From Irpex lacteus (Eukaryota; Basidiomycota; Agaricomycetes; Polyporales; Irpicaceae): a stretch of 21,397 nt of DNA. Each line of letters opens with the position of its first letter. Within the stretch, counting starts at the first letter, position 1. Below the pieces are notes generated by a model that had not been told where the DNA came from, made no database searches, and worked only from the letters and a program-made list of their open reading frames with translations. A program made the position numbers and the translations under genes. Shown piece by piece: positions 1 to 8,404 of the stretch. The stretch is taken from the NCBI GenBank assembly GCA_001986395.2, contig MQVO02000150.1, forward strand, positions 1 to 21,397, written 5' to 3'.

Positions 1-734
1 GACGTTGAGCAGCAACACCTTGTCTCATAACTGCTCCATCGAGTTCCTTCAAGACATAGGATCCGCCTCGAGTTCGAAGAACAACTTCATATGGGCCTAC
101 ATACCTTGGAGAGTATTTCTTGTCTAGACTCTTGTCCTTAGCACTGTTACGCATGATCACTAAGGTACCTGTTTCAAGATCATCTGTCCACAGGGTCCTT
201 CGTAGCGTTTCTCAAAACTGTTGCTTGGACTTGAAGCGATGTCTTCGGAGGGTATCAGCGGCATCTTCTAAGTCTTTGTCTCTTTTTCTGGAAACTGTTG
301 GATGCGCAGCGCTAGTAGGTCTTCAGAGCTCATGTTTGAATGAAATCCTGTAACCATAAGCGAAGCTTCAGTGAGGTCAATTGGTAGAACTGGTGAGTTC
401 CGTATAGTAGATAGAAGGGCGAATAACCTGTCTGGCGGCGTGTAGTACACTTGTCAGCAAAGAAGGCCATATGAAACTTTGTCTGGCCAGTCTGCAGTTC
501 TTCCTTTGCATGCTTTGAGGATGCTTTGGCGAATTGTGAATGTTCCTCGTTCAACTACTCCATTAGCTCGTGAATTGTAAGGAGAGATTGAAATGCGTGG
601 CAAGCCGTATCGGTCCATGAGCTCAGTAAATGCTCCTTGAACCTCGGATCCGTTATCTGGTGACTTGTCCAACGGCTCCATATCGGCAGAGGATTTCTTC
701 AAAGAAGAACTTGGCTAAGGTAGTGGCTTTCAAG
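1..734 (-). pseudogene. Ty3/gypsy integrase catalytic core and C-terminus (fragmented, cut by window edge)
   Basis: This is the 3' part of the pol region of an LTR retrotransposon, whose integrase would insert the cDNA into chromosomes. On the minus strand successive frames encode an integrase core with DNGSEVQGAF (second catalytic Asp, about 660-640), a stretch with NSRANGVVERG holding the likely catalytic Glu (about 570-545), the TGYSPFYLLYG segment, and finally GPYEVVLRTRGGSYVLKELD near 110-40, which is the post-core GPY/F-type C-terminal domain. The frame changes near 750, 660, 463, 390 and 288, each explicable by a single-base indel. The coding sequence runs off the left edge, so the stop codon, any chromodomain and the 3' LTR are not visible. 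Identity is secure; whether the breaks are biological or assembly errors is open. Confidence 0.92.
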
Positions 735-1289
735 TTACGTAACGCGCGTCCTTTCTGCAGCTCCGGTTAAGTCATCACGTGCGGCTACAATGTATTCAAA
801 CTTGTTAACCTTGGGCATGTACATAACATCAACGTGAATCTTGGCAAAGACAGTGGTAGGGGTCGATACCATCAATGGAAGCTGGCTCTTACGAGTAGTC
901 CAGAGTTGGCACTCATGACAGGATTTAATATGCTGTTTTATGTCGTCAAACATAGTAGGCCAGTAAAACCTTTCTTTGCAGGTTTGCATGACTGCGTATT
1001 GTCCGCGATGTCCTAGTTCCTCATGCAGTTGTTCCAGAATTTGCTGCCGTTTATTTACCCGAAGGATAACTTTAGTAGGTGGCTTTTGGCCTTGGCGTCT
1101 AAACATTGCTCCGTCTTTTACGAAGAAACGTTGAGCTTTCCTTATGAACTGTCGCTTTGTCTGCTCAGTATCATGTGCGGGTGGCAGCTGAAGGGTGGTA
1201 AGGAATCGGAATATATCTGCAAGAACCTGGTCTTTGGGTGATAATAAGACATAGGAACTATAGCGGCGATGGTAGGTATTAATCGTCAT
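735..1289 (-). pseudogene. Ty3/gypsy integrase N-terminal HHCC zinc-binding region
   Basis: This open frame of 184 codons holds the N-terminal zinc-binding domain of the integrase: His89 and His94 in LHEELGH, then Cys124 and Cys127 in SCHECQ, with ERFYWPTM between them, the classical H2C2 layout. It continues into KIHVDVMYMPK, which supplies the first catalytic Asp of the DDE core, and RDDLTGAAE. The frame ends at a stop next to a GAAAGG stretch (about 750-755); removing one A would carry the reading on into the rest of the core at lower coordinates. The methionine at 1289 is not a true start: this is an internal part of a polyprotein that follows the RNase H segment directly. Only the frame labelling as a separate gene is artificial. 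Confidence 0.93.
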
Positions 1290-1846
1290 GTGTTAACTGG
1301 TCTGACTATAAAGCGCATATTATCCAGCCATGCATCATCTTCGCTTTCGACTTCTTCGTCATCTGCTAGTTCTCTGCGTGACAAGGCATCAGGTCCTTTG
1401 TGACGTTCCGCAGGGACGTGAATGAGCTCAAAATCGAACAGAAGGATTCCTTGAATCCAACGGTTGATGGTAGCGTTAGGCTGCAGGTCAGGCTCGTTGA
1501 GCATTCCCTTAATATACTTGGCATCTACTTCGACCTGAAGCGACTGAACTCCTATGAGATAGAGTCTGTAAGCGCGGAGTGCTCGGTATAATCCATATAG
1601 TTCGAGTTTAGGCTGAGAGTAACGTGATTCACGCTCGTTCATAGGAATAGAACCATAGCGCGCTGGCCTCTTCTTCTTCTCAATGTCATATTGGGAAAGA
1701 ATGAAGGCCTACAGCCATAAAACTAGAATCGACTGATAGAACTACAGGTAGAGCAGATGTATAATCAATGGGACGTAAAGCAGGTGGTGACGTAATAGCG
1801 GCTTTGAGAGCGTCAAAGGCTTGTTGTCTGCGTTCATCCCATTCAA
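1286..1846 (-). pseudogene. Ty3/gypsy RNase H domain of pol
   Basis: This segment encodes the RNase H domain that degrades the RNA strand during reverse transcription. The main open frame (1642-1286) includes SQPKLELYGLYRALRAYR (candidate catalytic Glu), EVDAKYIKGML (catalytic Asp) and the closing VPAERHKGPDALSRRE, which marks the end of RNase H in Ty3-type pol proteins, followed by an acidic linker. Upstream, in another frame (about 1765-1715), VVLSVDSSFMAVG supplies the first catalytic Asp. The frames are separated by apparent single-base changes near 1700-1714 (GGCC) and 1846-1851. It sits between the RT palm at higher coordinates and the integrase at lower coordinates, the order expected for Ty3/gypsy and opposite to Ty1/copia. 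Confidence 0.92.
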
Positions 1847-2435
1847 ATCAACATCATGGCGTACAAGCTCTGTAAGGGGTCGTGCTAGCTGAGAGTAGTC
1901 CTTAATCCAGATTCGGACGGTTCCACATAAGCCTAGGAAACCCGTACTCCTTTACTGTCTTAAGCGTGGGCCACTTGAGAATCTTCTCTATCTTCTGCTC
2001 GTCAGGTAAGCGTCCTTCTGGAGTACATTTCTGTCCAACGATCAGAACCTCTGGCTGACAAAGCTGAATTTTTCCAGGTGAGAAAGTTCCTCCGGCGTGT
2101 CCTACTCTATGAAGAATACGATGAACATCATTGGCATGTTCCCAAATGAATCGGCGTATACCTGGATTCTGAGGGAGAACTTCGGGATTACCGTTGATGT
2201 CAGGGTAGATTGAGGATGGCCCTTTGATAGGCAAGTCATCAATGAATATATCTGCGATGTGCGGGATCTCATCTTGGAGGATAAAAGTCATACATGCCTG
2301 GAACTCAGCTGGTGAATTTGTGAAACCAGTTGGTAGTGATGTGATACGTAATAATCCTAACGGAGTCAGGAAGGCGTCATATCACGACTCTTGGGATGAA
2401 CTTTGCGAGCATCGAAGCCCCAGTATAGGTCAAAC
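1847..2435 (-). pseudogene. Ty3/gypsy reverse transcriptase palm and thumb
   Basis: The catalytic heart of the reverse transcriptase. The frame at 2291-1902 has FILQDEIPHIADIFIDD, where the FIDD box (2246-2235) is the metal-binding Asp pair equivalent to YxDD. It is followed by RRFIWEHANDVHRIL and PEVLIVGQKCTPEGRLPD, typical of fungal Ty3/gypsy RT. Just upstream, in a second frame, come a DLYWGFDARK-like stretch and LPTGFTNSPAEFQ, conserved RT blocks. Frame changes lie near 2435, 2369-2380 and 1936-1950; each is compatible with one or two missing or added bases in short runs of identical bases. Identity is certain from motif order; the protein is not readable as one frame in this sequence. 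Confidence 0.94.
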
Positions 2436-4958
2436 ACTGGAGTAACATTGACGTCCAGCAAAAGGTTCCACAAAGTTGTCTAGGTTCGGCGGTAATCCTG
2501 CGTCTCGGATAGTGACTTTATTGAGGGGTTGTAGGTCATGCACTAGACGTAACTTCCCACTCTTCTTGAGGACACAGAACCAACGTGAGCGGTATGATGA
2601 CTGGCTTGGTTCGTAAACGCCTGCGGCTATCTTCTCCTTTAATAGTTCAACAACCTTATCCTTAATTCCAGGGGGTATTGGAATATTCGTAAAGGCCCAA
2701 GGTTCGTGAGGTACTATTGGAATGATGTAAGGAGAGAAATAGTCTTCACGGAATGATCCGCGTTGGCTGTCTTCAAACACAAAGCTGTACTGATTCAGCT
2801 TCAGAATATGAATGAATAACTTCTCCTCTTCTGGTAAGAGAAAGCCGTTTGGATTGACATTCATTTCTTCTAAGTTTTCCTCAGTAAGGCGTCCTCCTGG
2901 ATCTGGAACAAACACAGGTGGTTGATACGGCAGCGGCGGCAGAGACTTAAGCGGGTCTTCAGGAAATTTACGAATAACTCGTGCATCCTCTGGGAATACA
3001 GCAGGTACTGGCTTAACTTTCCTGTCCACGCGCTTATACATAGTGAATGAATCTGCATTCTGCGGCTCCGTAGTAGTAGAATTCTGAGATACATTACGCT
3101 TCCAAGCGGAGTGTACCTCCTCCCCGTCAATACAGATGACGACCTCGTCATCGTCAACATCGGCGAAGGCTTCATGCATTGAAGTCGTCAAATATAAGGG
3201 AGCTTCATCATCATCAATACCATCAACATACTTAGCTGCAGCAAAATTACAATATACGGGTGACATATCGTGGTCATCATAATCGTAAGCAGTCTGAGCA
3301 TGCAAAGACACATAAATATTTTGATAATCATAGCCTACACACTCTGTAAGGGTGGGCGGGAGGGCAGGCTGACATTTGGAATAATCATCAAATATATAGT
3401 TGTCTAAACGAGAGGCATGACGTGACGGAAAAGAGAGGGCTCGAAAATCGGCACTGGGAGCGTCAGAGTACTGAGCCGAAGATGCAAACATTATAACTGC
3501 CTTATATGGCAAGTCCAAAATGCTTGACAACTCCTGCGCAAATGACTGAAATGGTAGGTAACAGCTTGTAAGGTAAGACCCAGCTATGTACTGTAAAGGC
3601 TGCTTATAAAGTAGTAAATACTCATAAGGCACCGAAATGTATTTACAAGTACACTGCGTGACTGATAAGACTGAGCCGTGCTGAAAACCTAAGTACGAGG
3701 CGCTCGAGGTTGCGAGTGAGTGCACGAAAGTGAAGCGAACGAGATTTCCTAAGTCCGTAGCGCCCGAGTACAGTACTAATGGCAAGGCCTGACACTTAGC
3801 GAATTTTTCTAAGGTCGAAGCGCTGGCATTCCGGCAGAGTAGCGACGTGAAGTCCTTATAAGTAAGTAAAGACTTAAATTCGTATGCGCGAACAACGAAA
3901 AACGCTAAGTATAGACTGCTACTCATAAGTTCACAGTGGTCACTCGGGGAGATTCGGAGTTCACGGCCGAGGGCGCCGGTGTATTGCCAGAGACCAAGTA
4001 CATACATACAAGTGCTAGATGGTGACGAGCAGAGGGCGTACGGAACGAGGAAATACATGGCTAAGTTACAGGCGAAGGCGCAAGGGCAAAGCGCGAAGGC
4101 CGGGAGCTGTGCGTAAGAGACGGTGAAACACAACGCAAGTGGAATGGGATGGTGGGAAGAGATACATCGGGGAACTATCGTACACGCGCGAGGTCCGTAG
4201 CGAGGGTCCGTCGGGCTAATTGAGTCCGTAAGGCCACATATATTCGTTATACAGATTTCTAGAGCCACGCGCGTGAGTGATAAGTCCACCGATAGAGACT
4301 GTAATACGTACTTTTCTCCGTTTTCGTCGCTTTTCTGCCACGTCGTCGAAGTCCATGTAAATGTCCATAACGAAACAAAACTGCGCAATGGACAGGAATA
4401 AGTGATAGCGTGGGGCAAGGGTAATAAGGCTTCATACCTTATAATAGTGAAACCGATGCCGTAGGTAGGGAGCGTGTTCAGATGCGGGTGCGTTGGAGAA
4501 TTGTGAGTACGTTGGTGGGGGCGGAATACGTATGACCAGGGGCGTTGGAGTCGAAGACGATGGCTCGATGGAATGGGGGACGCTGAGAGACCGTGACCGT
4601 TAGAGACCGTAAGTGTTTGAGGGGTTGTTACACGTACCTCAGGCCGAGCTAAGGCCGGTTTCCATCCCCCAGTCCCGTCCCAATCGTCCTGTGTCCCTGA
4701 GATAAAAGACATAGTTAGCGTCGGCATCGTTGAGACGAAACGAGAGTGTATGATCGATGGCCCGAATTGCGTCATGATGCTGGTTGCTAACAGAGTAGAA
4801 TGCGCGTGCTTGAAGGGCCTCGAGTTCCTCCTGAGGATGAAGATATGGGCATCCTTCGTAAGGGTTCCTAGGAAAGAACAGTATAGCGAGGGCGAGAGCC
4901 ATGTCAAGGGAGCGCGGAGTGATTGACTTGTAGTACCGAAGGAATCCGTCGAGCCCAA
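2430..4958 (-). CDS. Open frame spanning the region before RT and the RT N-terminus
   Basis: This 842-codon open frame ends in the RT fingers: FPEDARVIRKFPEDP, LNQYSFVFE, REDYFSPYIIP, IPIPPGIKDKVVELL, YEPSQSSYRSRWFCVLKK and VHDLQPLNKVTIRDAG, reading to a stop near 2430 where an indel breaks the palm. The last ~220 residues (below about 3090) are clearly RT-related. Before that come acidic, tyrosine-rich residues (YDYDDHDMSP, DGIDDDEAPLY) and, at about 3690-3870, a 20-residue in-frame repeat. The first ~400 residues (4958 to about 3700) are low in recognisable features and may be untranslated; 4958-4639 overlaps the preceding ORF in another frame. The true polyprotein start is not determinable, and the methionine at 4958 is probably not used. 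No protease motif lies in this frame. Confidence 0.72.
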   Translation of the reverse strand: MGSTDSFGTTSQSLRAPLTWLSPSLYCSFLGTLTKDAHIFILRRNSRPFKHAHSTLLATSIMTQFGPSIIHSRFVSTMPTLTMSFISGTQDDWDGTGGWKPALARPEVRVTTPQTLTVSNGHGLSASPIPSSHRLRLQRPWSYVFRPHQRTHNSPTHPHLNTLPTYGIGFTIIRYEALLPLPHAITYSCPLRSFVSLWTFTWTSTTWQKSDENGEKYVLQSLSVDLSLTRVALEICITNICGLTDSISPTDPRYGPRACTIVPRCISSHHPIPLALCFTVSYAQLPAFALCPCAFACNLAMYFLVPYALCSSPSSTCMYVLGLWQYTGALGRELRISPSDHCELMSSSLYLAFFVVRAYEFKSLLTYKDFTSLLCRNASASTLEKFAKCQALPLVLYSGATDLGNLVRFTFVHSLATSSASYLGFQHGSVLSVTQCTCKYISVPYEYLLLYKQPLQYIAGSYLTSCYLPFQSFAQELSSILDLPYKAVIMFASSAQYSDAPSADFRALSFPSRHASRLDNYIFDDYSKCQPALPPTLTECVGYDYQNIYVSLHAQTAYDYDDHDMSPVYCNFAAAKYVDGIDDDEAPLYLTTSMHEAFADVDDDEVVICIDGEEVHSAWKRNVSQNSTTTEPQNADSFTMYKRVDRKVKPVPAVFPEDARVIRKFPEDPLKSLPPLPYQPPVFVPDPGGRLTEENLEEMNVNPNGFLLPEEEKLFIHILKLNQYSFVFEDSQRGSFREDYFSPYIIPIVPHEPWAFTNIPIPPGIKDKVVELLKEKIAAGVYEPSQSSYRSRWFCVLKKSGKLRLVHDLQPLNKVTIRDAGLPPNLDNFVEPFAGRQCYSSV
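3688..3867. repeat. Diverged 60-bp tandem repeat, three units
   Basis: The motif CCTAAGTnCGnnGCGC recurs at 3688, 3748 and 3808, exactly 60 bases apart. Because 60 is divisible by three, the units are in frame on the minus strand and give a 20-residue periodicity in the open frame there: SASTLEKF, SGATDLGN and SSASYLGF. The remainder of each unit has diverged strongly. Confidence 0.5.
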
Positions 4959-7900
4959 GCACTCGTGCGTGCTGGACGAGTGTGCCTATCTCATCAATGA
5001 TCGCGCGCCGGGCATCACGGTGATTGTCTAGGAGGGTATCTTCATCACGAGGACCCGCAGGCTGTCTTGGAGAGGGAAGCCAACGAGACAAATCGTTGTG
5101 AGTGCGCGGGTGATAGCGTCGAAGGTCTGTGATGAGCGAGCTGACAGTGCGGTAGTCGGCGGCGACGGATCCGATGGCTGGTGGTAGTGCAGCGTGTGCG
5201 TTCGATATTTGAGAGTCGTCCGACTGGGCTGAGTAGTCTGAGTCGCCAAGAGAGTCGGAATCGGTGGCGGCAGGTGAGTGCATGTCGAAGTCGTCGTCCA
5301 GACCAGGAGGCGGTCCCCAGCATCCATGCGAGTCGGGTTCGGCAAGGAAGAGGTCCACGTCACGGTCGAAGGACTTACTAGTGTGTGATTCCTCCCCCTC
5401 GTCGCTTCCCTCCTCGCCAATCCTCAGTCTACGAATTCCTTCGGCGACGCGAGAGTCCATAACGAAGGCGCGGTCGGTAGGCACGCCTGGAAGGTTGGCT
5501 TGAGCGAACACGGGACGATGACGAGCCTCTTCGCGACGAAGAGGGGCTCCTGGCGCGTCGGGGGCATCGTTGTCGTTGTTGTCGAACTGGAAGATGAGGT
5601 CGTCGTCGTCGTCTGAGCTGGAATCCGTGTCGTAGTTGCTGGCGTCGGTAGTGTCGAGGTCGACGTCGCTGTCTGTGATGCTGACGAGCTCGGGCAGCGA
5701 GTCGTCGTCGGAGTAGGGTGATGTGGGCCTGGCGGGAGTAGTGGTCGGGACAGAGTGGCTGAGCAGAGTGGTGAGCGAGTGTGGCAAGGAGATTGGCACA
5801 CAGCCCGACGAAGTTGGTACGTACCTCTGCTCAGTCTCGTCCACGATCCTCTTTGCTAACTCCGCGTGGCGTGTGCGAGGGATCTCATGGTCGAGATCAG
5901 GGCGAGAGACGACGTCGACGAGAGTCGGGGGAACAGAGATCCAGAGGGAACGAGCAGGAGAGAGATCAGGAGACGGAGGAGGAGTTGGATAGGGCTGGTC
6001 GACAGGCACCACGTGGCCGTTGGTGATCCCCGAGATCGGTACGTCAATCTCGTCGCTGTCGCTGAGACTGCTGACGCTGGATTCGTCGATCTCGGAGTCC
6101 GATCCGAAGAACGACCGGAGTTCGGCATCTGCCTTTTCCTCGTGCAGCCGGAGTTGATCTGTTGTATCTCGATCAGACTCGTGGCAAGTTTGATGGGGAG
6201 CGTCGTCTGCCTTACCTTCAATTATCTCTCTGTACTCTGCTAACTGGGCTTCCTCTGCGCTTCTCCTTAGTTGGCTGGCCATTCCCTTGGGTTCGTCGTC
6301 GTCATCGCGGTCGTTCTTTGTATGGTAGAACGTGGGTTCGTCGCTGGGGGCAGCGGTAAGTGCCGGTGGGTCTCTGTTCGAGCGTGAGTTTACTAACTGA
6401 GACTGCAGTCTAACAGGCTCGACGTACCGTAATCCCACATGCTCGACGAAGGTCCAACCGTTCGGGTGAAGTCCAGGGGGCAAGAACTGGTCCGCACAGG
6501 CGATGATAAGGCGGTCGCAGGTGAGTACCGCGGTCAAAGCGCAGCGCAAGACGTCCTGGAGTGGGGACCACAGTACGAAGCTCGAGGTACTGCGCCGTCC
6601 AAAGATTGCTCGTAAGTGTCGTGTAACTTGATATTCGTTGTTTCTGACGTTGAAGCTGACGGGTCCCGGTAAGAGCAGAAGCTCTCCCAGGTCGGGTTGC
6701 GTGACCCTGAAGATGGAGTACGAGAACATGTCGGCAACGGCGTCGGCGACGGTACGATAGGCCTGAGAGACGAAGTACATGGCGCAATGGTATGCAAGAC
6801 CCAGCGGCAAGCAAGCAGCCTGCGCAGGGCTCAGCATAAAGCGGAAGACGACGCGAAACAGGTCGCCTTCGGGGTACGGCGGTGCAGGACGTGAAACCGA
6901 GGCCGACATGTCGTAGGCGACCACGGAACTGGCTGGCGAGGGCGGAGGAGCGGGAGGCGTTGGTGATGTAGCAATAGAACGATAGATACGAGGGTCTGGC
7001 GGTGAAGGTTCGGGAGTGATGTGGGGCAGTCGAGGTTCACGGTGCGTAGCGTTTTTATCTTCGTTACTGACATACTCTGCTACTACAGACGCATCCCTAT
7101 CTACGCTGGTCAAGTTCCCCTGCTCCTCCTCCCCTGATCGATCCATGTGGCTGAGCTGCGCCAGAAGTGGCTCGCCATTTTGCTTCCGCAAAATGCGACC
7201 ATTCGGCAGCCTCAGTTTCCATCCCCTTCGCTCTAATTCCCCTTGTCGCTCGCGTTTCTCTACCTCGTCGCATCGTGAAATTTTGTGGCCGGGTTCTCCG
7301 CATGCAAAGCACGTCGGTTGGCGTGGTGGTCCCTTCTTCTGGTTGGCTGGGCGCGGTCGCATACTCCTGCCGTTTGGGGCAGTTGGCGGTGTCGGTCGAC
7401 TCCACCGCTTCTGGAGCTCTTTTGTTCGGTGATTGCGCGCCGCAGGTTGATTTCGGGACGTTGATAGGTAATGTTGTGGCCTCTGATAGGCTTGTCTGAC
7501 GTCATGGGGAGTCTTTCCTGGTCTTGGTATGTTATCTGCTTTGTTTCTGTGCGTTTTCCGTACCTGACCGTTGACTTTTTCAGGCTGTCGGTGGTTCTTC
7601 CAAACGGCAGATCCTACTTGAGGTGGGGCTTTGGAGTCAGAAGGCGAGCTGAAGGCTGAGGTCTGTGGGCGTTGGTGAGTTGTCTGATTGGTCTCTCGAG
7701 GTGCCAAACTGACGTTATGCATTTGATTACCTTTAGACTGTGTGGCGTTTCCGTAGCTGCGGACCCCATTTTCCTTATCAGCTGGCTGACCTTTCCTGAT
7801 CTGGTTTGGCTGGTGGCCTCTTCCAGGCTCTCTTGACATCCCAGGTCTCGAATTCCGGGTCTCGGTAACATTGTGCGAGCCGGAATATGCGTGACATGGT

Positions 7901-8334
7901 GTGAACGCGTGGGCGCTTCGGTGCTTCGGGCAAGTCCGTGCGTTCATTTCCTCTTTGGGCAATTCTGATCGCATGCTTTCGAACAGGTCCTCGATGCGAT
8001 TCGGTGGGACGTTTCCCATTAGAACGAGTGCTGGCTCTGGGCGCAATGATGACGGTGAGTCTTTTACGTTATTTACGCTTGTGTTTGCCGTACTAACACT
8101 CGGTCTTCCTCGCTCGTAGGTCCAGTTTGAAACTTCATTCGTCCAGCGTCCGAGAACTCGGCGATCTTGATTTAGGACATCCCAGCGATGTTCGGATCTC
8201 TGGTAAGCCATTCGCTCGTCATCTTTGCGAGCAAATATCTCACTTTCTCGTCCATCGTAGGTGTCCCATCCTTCATCGATCGCACGCATATCGGCTTCAA
8301 AAACTTCTCGCAGGTACTTCTGAGCATTCCGCAT
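4639..8334 (-). CDS. Retroelement ORF with CCHC zinc knuckle and long acidic C-terminal extension
   Basis: A 1231-codon ORF whose frame stays open upstream to about 8442, so the Met at 8334 may be internal. Residues 1-100 are charged and helical in character (RNAQKYLREVFEADMRA). Residues 342-355 (7311-7270) form one zinc knuckle, CFACGEPGHKISRC (CX2CX4HX4C), preceded by a basic, Gln/Pro-rich stretch and followed by LRLPNGRILRKQNGEPLL, which resembles the segment after the knuckle in mushroom Ty3/gypsy Gag proteins. This suggests nucleic acid binding. Then come a Pro-rich linker, a hydrophobic region near residues 490-540 and two Asp/Ser-rich acidic stretches near 740-770 and 885-925. I do not recognise the C-terminal ~750 residues. 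The ORF lies downstream of the protease ORF and upstream of RT, which is unusual. No capsid motif is visible. Confidence 0.75.
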   Translation of the reverse strand: MRNAQKYLREVFEADMRAIDEGWDTYDGRESEIFARKDDERMAYQRSEHRWDVLNQDRRVLGRWTNEVSNWTYERGRPSVSTANTSVNNVKDSPSSLRPEPALVLMGNVPPNRIEDLFESMRSELPKEEMNARTCPKHRSAHAFTPCHAYSGSHNVTETRNSRPGMSREPGRGHQPNQIRKGQPADKENGVRSYGNATQSKGNQMHNVSLAPRETNQTTHQRPQTSAFSSPSDSKAPPQVGSAVWKNHRQPEKVNGQVRKTHRNKADNIPRPGKTPHDVRQAYQRPQHYLSTSRNQPAARNHRTKELQKRWSRPTPPTAPNGRSMRPRPANQKKGPPRQPTCFACGEPGHKISRCDEVEKRERQGELERRGWKLRLPNGRILRKQNGEPLLAQLSHMDRSGEEEQGNLTSVDRDASVVAEYVSNEDKNATHREPRLPHITPEPSPPDPRIYRSIATSPTPPAPPPSPASSVVAYDMSASVSRPAPPYPEGDLFRVVFRFMLSPAQAACLPLGLAYHCAMYFVSQAYRTVADAVADMFSYSIFRVTQPDLGELLLLPGPVSFNVRNNEYQVTRHLRAIFGRRSTSSFVLWSPLQDVLRCALTAVLTCDRLIIACADQFLPPGLHPNGWTFVEHVGLRYVEPVRLQSQLVNSRSNRDPPALTAAPSDEPTFYHTKNDRDDDDEPKGMASQLRRSAEEAQLAEYREIIEGKADDAPHQTCHESDRDTTDQLRLHEEKADAELRSFFGSDSEIDESSVSSLSDSDEIDVPISGITNGHVVPVDQPYPTPPPSPDLSPARSLWISVPPTLVDVVSRPDLDHEIPRTRHAELAKRIVDETEQRYVPTSSGCVPISLPHSLTTLLSHSVPTTTPARPTSPYSDDDSLPELVSITDSDVDLDTTDASNYDTDSSSDDDDDLIFQFDNNDNDAPDAPGAPLRREEARHRPVFAQANLPGVPTDRAFVMDSRVAEGIRRLRIGEEGSDEGEESHTSKSFDRDVDLFLAEPDSHGCWGPPPGLDDDFDMHSPAATDSDSLGDSDYSAQSDDSQISNAHAALPPAIGSVAADYRTVSSLITDLRRYHPRTHNDLSRWLPSPRQPAGPRDEDTLLDNHRDARRAIIDEIGTLVQHARVLGLDGFLRYYKSITPRSLDMALALAILFFPRNPYEGCPYLHPQEELEALQARAFYSVSNQHHDAIRAIDHTLSFRLNDADANYVFYLRDTGRLGRDWGMETGLSSA

Positions 8335-8404
8335 CCACTGACTGAAAGTAAGTCCTCCGCAATTCAGTTCGCTTTCTACTAATTTCGCTAATCGCTTCTC
8401 GTCT

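Noticed and set aside
4306..4371. Minus-strand ATGGACATTTACATGG stretch with a GTACGT donor, possibly a small leader exon of the retroelement
   Set aside because: No matching acceptor joining it in frame to a recognisable pol or gag segment could be established.
4626..4632. Minus-strand TGTAACAACCCC just after the stop of the 1231-codon ORF, resembling the start of an LTR
   Set aside because: No second copy of the following sequence, no matching LTR end and no target duplication could be found in the window.
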